From: Ophiosphaerella korrae
Lineage: Eukaryota > Ascomycota > Dothideomycetes > Pleosporales > Phaeosphaeriaceae
Direction: 5' to 3'
Assembly: GCA_028456385.1 (NCBI GenBank)
Contig: JALNQF010000133.1
Location: 57,098 to 121,097, forward strand
Length of the DNA stretch: 64,000 nt
Below, piece by piece: positions 32,300 to 43,245 of this stretch. The position numbers were made by a program, and so were the translations under genes. Under the pieces are notes generated by a model, which did not search any database, had not been told where the DNA came from, and saw only the letters and a list, made by a program, of their open reading frames with translations. Numbering within the stretch: the first letter of the stretch is position 1; each line of letters begins with the position of its first letter.

Positions 32300-33319
32300 C
32301 TTGCTTGGACTTGAGACCCATTTCGCCGGTACGCATCGAGCAGTGTTTTTTTCAAGGTCGCTATAATGAATGTAAATCGGTTGCGCCATTTGTTTAGGTT
32401 GAAATTGATCGAAATGTGTAAAACAAGAAGATTGGTGATTACTGCAATGATTATGAGGCTATTCCAGATAGTACAGATTTTGAAAGTCTTATGGGAATTG
32501 ATCGTGAGTTATCTCATCTGTTCAGCGCCCTTCGACTTTTAAAGACTGGGGTGGCGGAAGCCGGCAATTGAAAGCCCTCGAATCAAACGCGATGATTCTT
32601 ATCAACATGATCCCTTCTAGCATCCTTGTCGTCAGCCTTGTTCAACATTGAAATAGCGGTCAGTCATTTTGCCCTAATGGATCGATCTAATCTGTAGGTG
32701 ACGACATGTCTCAGTGGTGCCTGTGACTGCCTTGACGAAGTGAGTGTCCAGGTGAGCCGAACACGCGCAGCCCTGAAATGCCTTACTTGACAAGATGCTC
32801 ACTAGTATTAATGGAGGGTGTTATAGTCCGCCTTGGGCAAGTTTCGCCGGAATATGCCATTCTTCGTGGGAAGGACGCGCTATCGAAAAAGGTGAGGTCC
32901 TCCAGTCTCTTACCCAATCAGCCTTCAGGTTCAACTGCACAGCCACTGAAGCTAGCCGGTGAAGGAATTTCCTGCCTTTCCAACAGAAGACGAGGATATT
33001 GAAAGATGAGGCGGAGTACCAAGTGGTGAAGAAAAGGTAGAGGTGCACTTGTTGAGGCACTGCCCGACCCTCTCTTGCCGCACATATGATCCGGGCTCAC
33101 CACAAATTTTAAGGGACTGTTTAGGTTCGACCGGCCTGTAATTATTTGGTCATTAGCAGGCACTATTTTGCCCTATATTTCGCCCTAAACAGAAAATTGT
33201 TTGGCTTTTAGGCCTTCACAAGGCTACTTGAATATCAAGCATCGTACAACTCAGAAGAACGGCTTAATCAGTTTGAAAAGCGTCATATCGATTGTAGGCC
33301 TCAAGATAGCGAGACCACA
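32300..33319 (+). pseudogene. Probable 5' exons (HeLo-like domain) of kinase 1, intact or decayed
   Basis: Protein-like pieces on the + strand: VEIDRNV (about 32399), then GDYCNDYEAIPDSTDFESL after an in-frame TAA (about 32430-32500), VSPEYAILRGKDALSKK (about 32858-32908), and an exon 33212-33319 reading FTRLLEYQASYNSEERLNQF. The last is bounded by TTTTAG and GTAAGT and joins kinase 1 at 33382 exactly in phase. The order and wording resemble HeLo/prion-inhibition N-domains, where an LEI-x-R..WG segment is followed by an LR-K-W-L-DKK-F segment and an acidic helix. The in-frame stop and a roughly 300-nt implied intron mean it may be degenerate. HeLo domains execute membrane-lytic cell death in fungi. 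Assignment is tentative. Confidence 0.4.
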
Positions 33320-33381
33320 GTAAGTCTACACGCAACATGGCCAAAATTCTGTGTCGCCTCATTATCTAAGCTTGATGACAG

Positions 33382-35795
33382 ATGACTCACGCTTCACAGC
33401 ATCTCGAGCCCATCAGACCCTGTGCTGTTGCCATGCGCTACAAAGGCAAAGCGTCCAGTCCCCATCCTGAAGGAAGTCAGTCCTTAGAGCCAAAAAGTAT
33501 CTTGAATGGCTTCATCGAAGACACTGGTGACTCACTCCAACTTGCGGCTACCTCAGTGAAGCGACACATCGGGCCTGAACAGCCCTGGTCTGTTCGGTCT
33601 GATGCTTTGACATTACATGATTCTGATGATTATGACGAGGATGGCGACCCACCGATTCCTCTGCACCAACACATCCGCGGTGTCATGATAAACGCGGCAG
33701 GACAAGATTCGCAATTTCTTCCATTTAGTGAACTTGAATCAATCATCACAATTCGAAATATTCAAAAAGAGATACGGCGTTCTGGCTTGACATCGGAGAT
33801 CGACTCAATTGCGCACAACGTCAGGGACCTGAAATCTTTGCCAAATGGCGGATGGACAACGAGACGAAAGCTTTTCGCCATCCTATGTTTGATCGAAAAG
33901 GCGGAAGAAATCGAACGGTTTATTGAACATGGCTTTTATGATACTGACTTGCCTTTCGATTTCGAGCCAACGCAAGCTTGGAGTCGATCTAGAGTACCCA
34001 CAGAACTGTTTAAGTTATGGAGGGACAATGACCGAGTCATGTTCAAATTCTACCAAGGACAGCTTATGGCGCCGTATTTCGAGTTATGCAACGATTCCGT
34101 CACAAGATTTCGCGAATATACGCTGCACCGTAGCGTAGTTTTACCCTTTGAAAATTACAGCTTTTACAGCTTGTCGAGTAGCACTGCCGACCACCCACTT
34201 CCCGCAACCGATGCGATGAATCTCGTGAGATACAGATTGGGAGGCTATGCTAACGTGCGCAAAGTCGCGATACATTCAGCACATCACAATTTCCCTATGT
34301 GTTCCGTAAGATCTCTCTCTTTGAGGAAATATGATAATCCACTGACTTTCATACAGTCTTCTAGTTCTCAGTCGGAGAAATGTTACTTTGCGATAAAGGA
34401 AATATGGAAACAAGAGGTTGCGACCGAGAACGAAGACAAAATTTTCAATCGTGAGACTACGGCATACAAACGGCTCAATGCAATACAGCATCCGCATATC
34501 GTCCAACTTCTTGCAACATTTTATCAGAATGGACGTCTCAATATGATATTCCACTGGGCAGACGGAAACTTGTATGAACTCTGGAAAACACACTTCCCAA
34601 ACGTTTCTAGCCTCGCAAGAGACCAACACCTTGCCAAGTGGCTGATCAAGCAATTCCTGGGCCTTACAGATGCCCTTCATTGTATACATCATTCGGAAGT
34701 TTTGGATCCTACTGCGCAGGACCTCGGTCCCCAAGATTGCAAAAAGACTCATGGTAGGCATGGAGACCTCAAACCAGAAAATATATTGTGGTACAAGAGT
34801 GAATCCTCTAACAACCGGCCTGGAATCCTTTTGCTGTCGGACCTGGGATCTACCGAGTTCCATGCCACACATTCGAAAACCATAGCAGCAAATGCAGCTG
34901 GCGGGTTTACGGATACCTATAGGGCACCAGAATTTGACATTTTCGAGAGAGTAGCTCCAAAGGCCGATATCTGGTCATTTGGATGCGTTCTGCTAGAGTT
35001 TCTTGTTTGGTATGTTTTGGGGTGGCAAGGAGTAAAGGACTTCTCAAATGCACGAAAAGCCGACTCAAATTTATTGTTTCGTGCAGATCACTTCTTCAAC
35101 TACAATCAAGATAGTAAAGAAGTAGAGGTGAAAGCCTCGGTCATTGAGGTATGTACCATGCTATTATGCGTGACTTAGTATGCTAACCCCATGTTCAGCA
35201 GCTTGAAATGCTTAGAAAGAATCCTAACGCTAGTGACTTGATCATTGATCTCTTGAACTTTGTGGAGGATCAGCTCCTCAAGACACAGCCATCGAAAAGA
35301 GCCACTTGTGACCAAGTGCTTTCCAAGTTCAAAGCCATTAAGAGTCGTTGTGATCAGGATACACTCTACTGCACGGAGCATAAACAAAAGAAGATCACCA
35401 GGGCGCCTACAAACTTATCCGACAAGTCTCCGGTAAAACTCTCAGCAGAAATGCACAAAGAGTATGTTCGTGCTATCGATCCAAAATTAAATTATAGCCC
35501 GGCAGCGACACCAAATATTCTCACGTTACCTAGAAATGACGTCCACGGTACTTTGGGAGTCAACTGGGACAAGTCTAGCTATCGTGCATCGTCTTCTACA
35601 AGATCAAGATCGAGATCAAGATCATCACGCTACATGTCTCGGGATAAGCACTCCTCAAAGGAGACTGAAGATTTTGACTCAATACCTGGAGAGACCAGAG
35701 AGCTCTCAACAAACAAGATCAGAAGAGCTAGAAACCGGATGCGAATGCTTATAAAGGGTGTGCAAAATTTTGTATTAGGTGAGGATGGATTTTGA
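33382..35795 (+). CDS. Fungal accessory protein kinase 1 (HGD-type active site)
   Basis: Exons 33382-34305, 34357-35148 and 35199-35795 (770 aa), possibly continuing from upstream exon 33212-33319. The N-terminal half is a helical region with FLPFSELESIITIRNIQKEI and TTRRKLFAILCLIEKAEEIERF, also found in kinase 2. The kinase domain begins near residue 315: CYFAIKEIW (VAIK-type Lys), the catalytic loop RHGDLKPENILWY with Gly for Arg in HRD, LLSDLGSTEF with DLG for DFG, and DTYRAPEFDI (APE). The tail is Ser/Arg-rich (SSTRSRSRSRSS) and ends GEDGF. The Asp of HGD and the Asn remain, so activity is plausible. The first internal intron is 51 nt and read-through compatible; its removal restores the domain start. 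Both internal introns match kinase 2. Confidence 0.85.
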
Positions 35796-36359
35796 TGAGA
35801 TGCCATATTTGGGAGTTTCGTGGTTTACCTTGGTTGACATCCGTTTCCATTTGTATATAGAATAGAGTACATACTTTTTTATAGGGTGATGGTTTTCCGA
35901 CAAGATTAGATAGGTCTTACGATAGAATAAGTAAATAAATTTAATTGACCTCAAAACTGTTCACTCTCCTTTGGTACTCGAAACCTGCTTTAACTTAGGG
36001 AAAATTATCAAGTCATATATGAACGTTCAAATTTAGTAACCTAGTCTAAAAGCCTACACTTCTTATATCTAATGTTCAGAGCAGAAATTAAAGGTATCTA
36101 CCTAAGAGCAGATTTCCTCTGCGCCCACAAATAGATTCCCTTGCTAGGAGTAAATATTCTAATACCTGAATAGCTTTCATAAAGATTAAGTGATAGAATA
36201 AACCTTTATTTTATATAATTCTAGCTGCATTCACACATCAAGTTTAGCGCATGGTTGAATAATATTTTCTAATAGCCGAATAAGTTTCCCCTTAACTAAT
36301 GCTACTCATCAAGTCTTGGTACAATATTGAAACACCATGGCAGGTGTACGGTAACCTTG
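35796..36359. other. AT-rich convergent spacer
   Basis: 3' flanks of kinase 1 (+) and the CorA-like gene (-). Very AT-rich. No gene found. Confidence 0.5.
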
Positions 36360-38462
36360 CTAATCAAGCGCTGTTTTTTCTTTGTCCCGTTCCCTCCTAT
36401 GCGCGGGGCGATATATAACGAAATAGTACCACATACCAATTGTACCAATAGTGGAGACAATAGTGATCAGGAAATATATCCACACAAAACCCGATACTCG
36501 AGGCTTCCCTTTATCTCCATCGCTCCATTGAAAAAAGGTCATGGAAAATACTGTCTGTAGTTTATAATCAGGCTGGATACCTTTGCACACTTTTTATTGA
36601 CTTACGCCGAAAAATGTGCCGGGAAGGAATATCATCGTGACTATGGAAATTGACTTTGTCACCCTGGACTCTCGATTGCTAGCTAGCGCCATTTCCACAG
36701 CTGTTTCGTTGTGCGACTGGATTAGTTAGTATATGAATGAAATCTTTGAAAAGGGACACACATACCCATTTTGTGGCCATTGCCATACCATCGACACGCA
36801 TACTACAGTCTCGAATCTTCCCCTGATATTCATCTTGTATGGTATCAAGCCTAGCCTTTATTTTTTCTCCTACATCTTCCATACGCTGTGCAAATTTGCG
36901 TGCTCGCGAGTCTGGTTTATCGGAATTGCATTTGCCCTTGGTACCCAGGCTATCTCCCTTCACATCATCTATGTGCTCCCATGAATCTTCGGATTCATCT
37001 CCAAAACTTCTTTGTTGCAAATTCAGCTCCACCTCAATATGTGGAGCATATAATCTGGATCTTAGAGTCTCTGCATGTTTGGACATTTTCCAAATGTGAC
37101 TATTCCACGTAGAAATAGAATTTCTCAAGTAAGCTAAGTCAAGCCATGCATCTCTCTTTGTTTCGTTTCTTTTATCTGCGTCTGCTTTATTTTGAGCTTG
37201 CGTGGCTCCGCTTTGTAAGTCTAATGCGAATATTAAAGTTTCAACAGTAGCAATGCTTTCTTCTACTAGGTTTGTATGACGCTCAAGCTCGAGTTCTACA
37301 AAGACGCCCGGGACTAGAAGCGGGTGTACAGCTTCCTCACGAACAGGTTGGAGTTTTTTCAGAATATAATCTTCCATGATGGATGTGCATCCATACAAAA
37401 TTGAAAATGTCAGTCTAGTGCTTGGGAAATGAGTTGCTGACAAGGCCATATCGGAGGGCCATGAGTTTGAGGTGCGGCAACTATATACTGAATTTGAAAT
37501 TAGTACTGAAGATGTTTTAGACCTTGGTCTGATAGGTACTTACTATACGCCGTCTGTCCCATCTTGACTTTCTCGCTAGAAAAGCTCGGAATGTCAGTTC
37601 GCGCTATAGCCCTGGTGATTGATTCATGTACTTGGAATTTCGTACAGATGTTCCTGAAGGTATTGTAAGAGAAAGGGAGAAACCTAATTCCTGGTTGCCT
37701 TGTATTGTGCTCGTTTTCGTGGGATGTCCTAGCAGTGGTCTGCTTTTCCGCCAGAGCAGCGAATGTTTGAGCACGACGAACTCCAACTGTGGGAAGATTC
37801 ATGGTATCTTTCTGACTACGCCACTCATGGTATGTCATTCCATCTGAAAAGCTGGTGCCAGCTGGTTTCTCATCCATAGACGCATTGCTGCCTACCTGCC
37901 TTTCCCCAGCTCGTGCAGCTAGACTATCGCATTGGATTAGATATGGGGGTCAGAGTTGGAGTATAGCGTTTTCGTACATCATAACTAGTCCGTGATTCTT
38001 GTGATGTTGGCAAGCAATCTAGCAATCATTAGAACTTCCGAGTTAGAGTCGTTTGACCAGCACTCACATAACGCAGCCAAGTTTCCCACTCATTTTCTGT
38101 CTCCAGCGACCATATTCGCATTTGATACTAAATGGTGAGCCACATGATTCCAAGGAAAAACTGATACAGAACGTACCTCATTGCTCTTTAGGATGGTTAT
38201 GGCAATTGAAGCTCGAGGCTCGAATTTAAAAACTCTCCTTAGTTGCGTTTCTTGGTCACACAAACAAGCGCCGTCACGAGCCCAGTTCATGATTAACGAT
38301 AAAATTCTTGTGACGAAAGTATGGTGCAAGATGTGGTTGAATTGACTGCATATGATCTTTTTTGTAAAAGATGGATATGGTTCTCTTGAGTCCTGAGGTC
38401 CTTCAGCCTTGCAAGTCTGAGACCCGAATTCACAGTTGAAGTGATTCGTGTTGAGCTTTAGC
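36360..38462 (-). CDS. CorA-like two-helix membrane protein, 5' end unresolved
   Basis: Large soluble domain followed by two C-terminal helices, as in fungal CorA-like (Mg2+ transporter fold) proteins. Exons read: 38462-38177, 38127-38068, 38018-37978, 37923-37544, 37487-36766, 36716-36606 and 36554-36360; about 597 aa, all in phase. Segments include RIWSLETENEWETWLRYIA, IACQHHKNHGLVMILAAR, a coiled-coil stretch (LNLQQRSFGDESEDSWEHID) and the TM pair SISIVTMIFLPGTFFGTVFSM and FVWIYFLITIVSTIGTIGMWYY. The GMN pore motif of true CorA is absent, so ion transport is uncertain. The first exon is not found: a 33-nt intron would be too short, so the start lies further upstream or the gene is 5'-damaged. 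It lies between two paralogous kinases. Confidence 0.75.
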
Positions 38463-38883
38463 CTGCAGGAGGCTTTGCGAAGCCGGTCTGCTCACCGGTA
38501 ATGATACACCGCTATTTGCCGTGCACTGAGTGTCTTTGCGATTTAATTATCGTAGAAATACGCCGCATCCTCTGGCAAAATGATCAGTCCTTCGATCTTG
38601 CCATACTAATGAAGTTACCATCATGTCACAGACTGCGACACAGGGTTACGCGCCAGCGCATGAGTTGATGTGCTGTCCGAGGGCGGGGCTTTCAGCGCTT
38701 CGCGAGGCACTCCCTCAGCCTTGCATCATCATTGCGGACCATTGCCTGACTGACTCACGGAGACCCGGAAACGATTAATCGTCCCACTTTAGGTGAAGGG
38801 TTTTATAGTCACGCCTCAAAAATTCAATTATCTCGCTCAGCTACATCGGGTTTTCGTTTGACCCTCACTCGTCCTTCCAAGAA
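38463..38883. other. Spacer upstream of the CorA-like gene
   Basis: It should contain the missing first exon or promoter of the CorA-like gene (-) and the promoter of the mini-gene (+). No clear exon identified. Confidence 0.4.
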
Positions 38884-39174
38884 ATGATTGTGGTCCTGGC
38901 CGCCAAATATATCGAACGAGAAGCGCTCGAAGTTTTCTTAGGCAACTTATTCACAGGTGGTCAAGCAGCAGTCAAGGTGATTTTTATCTCATGAAAGCAA
39001 GTGAACATGCTAAGTCCCTCACAGTTCAAGCGCGGCCATTTCCAGTGCGAGCTTCCCCGCAGGTTGACACCGGTACGTCACGAACAAATCGACAGTGCAA
39101 GATGCTGATATAACTAGAGAGAAATGGAGTCACTGAAGGAATCAGTTGTTTTCACACACTATGCGGAGAGTTAG
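38884..39174 (+). CDS. 65-aa three-exon mini-protein
   Basis: Exons 38884-38976, 39025-39072 and 39118-39174. Each is a whole number of codons, with donors GTGATT and GTACGT and acceptors CACAG and ACTAG. The product reads MIVVLAAKYIEREALEVFLG, then LFTGGQAAVKFKRGHFQCEL, PRRLTPREMESLKESVVF and HYAES. Three consecutive phase-0 introns with branch-like sequences (CTAAGT, CTGATATAAC) argue it is a real gene. The alternating hydrophobic/basic strand KFKRGHFQCELP followed by a helix resembles the C-terminal end of a larger fungal ubiquitin-like or death-fold module, but I cannot name it. It may be a stand-alone small partner of the flanking kinase/CorA genes or the 3' remnant of a longer gene. Confidence 0.55.
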
Positions 39175-39317
39175 AGACCAGGCGCCCCAAAACGTGCTAG
39201 ACAACAAGAATAATAGTACCATGGGCATAAGGAGACGACAAGATAACTTGAGATGGGACGGCTAACAATAACGAATGAGGCAAACAAGGAAATCGTCCAA
39301 TGTGCATCGTGTGTGCA

Positions 39318-41292
39318 TTACTCCCCCATAGCTGTTAACTCTTTCCTGGATTTTGACTGCTGTGTTTTCCCTCTATGTTGACTAAGTTGTGGTTTCATTC
39401 TATGTATCATCGACTGTGCGTCTCCGGCCAGTATTGCATCCACCGGCTCACGTCGTTTTACAGGACGAGTTTCGGGACATGGGTACTGGCAATATGAGTC
39501 TGTTGGGTTGTCGACTCTGCGATACATTTTTTCAAGTTGTTGGTGCAACGCGGTTGACTTGACTCTTTCTTGTCCCACTGCAAGTGGAATGACCATTCGA
39601 TCCTCGATGAGGTCTAGAAGTTCATGGAAGAACTCCGTGCATTGCGGTTGTCTATGCAGTTTGGAGATCCACTGATAATATTAACATTCATCCTTATCTA
39701 AGATGTCGGTCATGCGACCGTTATCGTGAATACTTACTTCGCTGACCTCTCGTTTCACACCAATAGCATATCCACCTCCGTCCGCTTTAACTTCAACGTC
39801 GAAGAAGATGTTTGATTTGGTGTTCGTGATATAAAGGGTGGTTCGCTCATCGTCAAAACGTTCACGTAGCTCTTGACCGCCTAAGGCCCAACAGATAATC
39901 TCCAAGAAGAGGCAGCCAAAGGTCCATATGTCGAAAGCACGTGATTCTACTCCTCCTTCGAGATCGCATTCTGGTGGCCTATACCCTGGTGTATTAGGAG
40001 TGATCTTGCCTGGTACCATTGAACGGCTCTTAGTGGAATGGATGGTGGTCAGACCAAGGTCAGCGATGACTAGGATACCTCTGGCGTCCAGTGGTGATGG
40101 ATACCAGAGAATATTCTCGGGTTTGATATCACCGTGGCGAGCATACTTCTTCTGAGGAGCAGGCCCAAGATGAGCTGTTCCGTAACGAGTGTTATGGATT
40201 GTGTCCAAAGCACCGGCCAAGCCAACCATCTGTTTTGCAATCCACGTTATTATACCCTTGTCTGGGTTCACACTAATGATCGGACTAGTGTTTTTTTCAA
40301 AGTAATTGTCCAAGTCGCAGTCTGCCCAAGGGAATAGGAGACAATATTGGCCTTTGATAGTCCATGTCATAAGCAGCGTGACAATGTGATCATGTATGAA
40401 CCCGCTAAACCTTCTGAGTGCGTCCACCTCCTTCCAGAATGCACGCGCATTCTTGGCTTCCTCATTGTCTGTCATATGAATTTTTTTCAGAGCAAAGTAA
40501 TCATTCGTTACAATCTGTCGCGACTAAAGTTAGCAAAGAATGTGGTGGTAGACCTGGACATGGCAGACGCACTGGTTTAAGAATATTCCGAAAACCGTGA
40601 CAGTGATCATCTATCTTGACCTGGGCGAGGGTACAATACCCTCCCGTTTGCCGATAATTATCTTCGAGGAATGGTAGGAGAGTGTTTGGTTCATAATTTT
40701 CGTGCTTAGTGGTTCTTCCATCGCTGTCCAGACACAGGTATACAGGGTTCACCCGATGCTGTAGGTTCAAGAAATATTGTCGCTCGTGAACCTTCCAGCT
40801 CTCAAAAACGGCTAAGGCTTCGTTATCTGATGCTGTTCGTAGGATTGGAACAGCAACTCGGTCGTCGCCTGCAGTCAAAGGCAATAATGTGTCGTTTACG
40901 TCGCTTTGAATGAATTTCCCGATCTCATGCTCTTTTGAAAGCAACCCCAAGGTGGCAAAAATCTTCCAGTATTTGGCTATCATCACACGTGCCTGGTCAA
41001 CATCAACATGAAGTTGTCTGGCAATATCGTTTTCCGGTATGATTTCCTTGATGAGGCTCTTAGGCCAGAAATGTTCTTTATCGGCGTGGATAAGTGCACG
41101 GCGACGCAACTGAGCCCCAAGGCTAGAGCAATCCAACATTGAGCTTTGTAAACCTAGATTGTCTAATTGTGTTCGGGTAGGGTCAAACGAGTTGGCAGTC
41201 GATGTTAATCTGTCAACCAAAATGGTAGGCACCGGTGGAAGAGTTTCCAAATTGTGCACCAACCTCCGTGTTTCATAATTAAGAAAACGCAT
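39318..41292 (-). CDS. Fungal accessory protein kinase 2 (paralogue of kinase 1)
   Basis: Exons 41292-40573, 40523-39738 and 39671-39318; 619 aa. The N-terminal helical region includes LRRRALIHADKEHFWPKSLI, the equivalent of the kinase 1 block, and YWKIFATLGLLSKEHEIGKF. The kinase domain has DYFALKKIHM (Lys), ARHGDIKPENILWY (HGD loop), LVIADLGLTTI (DLG) and GYRPPECDLEGG (PPE for APE). The C-terminal LLDLIEDRMVIPLAVGQERV matches LLNFVEDQLLKTQPSKRATC of kinase 1. Both introns sit at the positions used in kinase 1 (just before the first beta-strand and after the ...EVSE/...SVIE helix), so the two are true duplicates that diverged long ago. It lacks the SR-rich tail and any upstream HeLo-like exon that I can see. 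Substrates unknown. Confidence 0.85.
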
Positions 41293-43245
41293 GTAAGGCT
41301 ATGCTAAATTGAGATGAGGTGGTGAAGATTTGGGTAGCTGAGGCTGGATTTCGAAGGCGGCATTTGAGCCTTCTTAACCTTGATTTCTCCGATACCAAAC
41401 TCGATTTCCGCATGTATCAATCGGCGTCTGCGCAACTCGTCAACAAACCCCATGACTTCAAGACTAGGCTACAGTGAATGTTCCAATATGAATGGTCCAA
41501 GGTGTGGCTTTGCTTGGGCAGTGAGAAGAGCGAGTAGTAGATCCAATAGCTTTTGGTGCAAGGCCAACAAGCCTCACTGCGATGCCCAGCTGCAAAGCGA
41601 GGGACCTTTGAAGGACCTTTGGAGGACTGTTGCTAATTATGTATCCTCTGACCATGAAATTCAGGTAACAAGGTTGACTTTCCTATACGTGTTCCACCCC
41701 ACCCATGCAAATACACTGTTTGTGAACCCAAGTTCAGTGTGTTTACGAATACCATGACCGAATAGTTCGACACCTGAGCCTCCTAAGACAGTCAGCCTCC
41801 CGAGACAGCCCGCCACCTAAGAAGCAGCCCAGTAGTCGGTATTTGGGACGAGCCATACCCAATCTACCAACCCGACATATTAGCTGAGTAGCGGTATCGG
41901 CCTTGAGAAACATGGACAAATGGTTGGTTACAAGCCTTTATCCCAGATGCAGGCGGCATTGGCATCGGGCAGATGAGCAGGGGATAGCGACCTGACAGCG
42001 CATGTGGCTGTATTGAAATGCAGACTAACCTGACAACTAACATATCGATCCTAACGCCGAATACAATATTCAGCCTTACCTCATAGATACTTGCGTTTAT
42101 CTAGGTGAGCCTAGGCTACCATGGTGAATTGAATTGTAAATTAAGCTTCTTGGTCGCATGATTCACGATCACCTCGTAATGCCTCTGTCCCACATGTCCA
42201 TCGAGAGGCAGTAAGCGTTACGGCTGATCAATGCCTCTTGTGTGATATGCCTGACCTGAATTGACACCGCCTGGGGTTTGCTTCACAATCCTAGACCGAT
42301 TGACAACGAATACCCCTATTTTATATCCTAATACCAGACTCACCGCTTTGTAATTGCATACGATAAAGGCTTTGCTTTAGCGATCTAGGCATGGTATCCC
42401 GTGAGTCAACTTGGTCGCTCAGGCTGAGGTTAGATCTGGTTAGGTGTCTAATGCACATGAGCATCCGATGCACCGATCACTTTGTTATTCTGCATAGCTA
42501 CACTGGCTACTAGGGGGCTCGAATTTATGGCATAATGTATGTAACTCATTGCTATTTCATACCTCAATGCCTGACCCTAAGCTTGGAAAGCTATTTTTTA
42601 GTGGACAGCTGATGTATTCTAGGCTCTCGTAAGCCCTGGATGTGGTTGAATGGAGGCAATGAAAATCCCCGAGGCCTAGGATCATCCAATCCAAGCAGAA
42701 CAAACTCGTATCTGAACTAATATCTTTGTTTGATCGAGGAGATTCTTTCGCACAGTTTTCCCGTATTTAGTATGATATTGTGAGGTCACGTGCCATGACG
42801 GGCTTTCCGTGGATCAAGAAACATGTGAGCTATTGGCCAACTCTAGGGCAAAACTCGGTTTGTGCATTGGTGCGAGTTGTCAAGATGGCGGCGGATAAGA
42901 TAACAGTGCGCTGGTTGCTAGTAGACGTGATCTCATGTCGCGTTGGTGTAAACCTTACTAGCTGTCCCTGGACGCGTCGGTAAATGGCGCTATGACGAAC
43001 GATAGCCGGCAGGCAGGAGCGACTCTCTTCAACTCTGCTGTGTGGTCTGTAAACGCAGAAGCCAGCGACAACCACTGCTGTTCCGTCCAGTGCTGAGTCA
43101 GGGTCAGACCCGGCTCCATACCACCAAGCTACTACCATACCAACGACACCCCACATGCGACTGGTGTCCCTCATATAGCGTATCGTCATTACGCAGCGCG
43201 ATCGTCTTTGTTGCTTCAGCTCGGCTAACCGTGGTTCCATTGACC
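41293..43245. other. Right border of the accessory island
   Basis: A minus-strand fragment at about 41365-41455 (GFVDELRRRRLIHAEIEFGI) resembles the kinase 2 N-terminal block and may be a relic. Beyond 41.8 kb nothing coding is recognised; composition gradually returns to genome-typical. Confidence 0.45.

Noticed and set aside
33382..35178. Kinase 1 read as one uninterrupted 598-codon frame
   Set aside because: The 51-nt stretch 34306-34356 has a GTAAGA donor and CATACAG acceptor, coincides with an intron in kinase 2, and adds non-family residues just before the first kinase strand.
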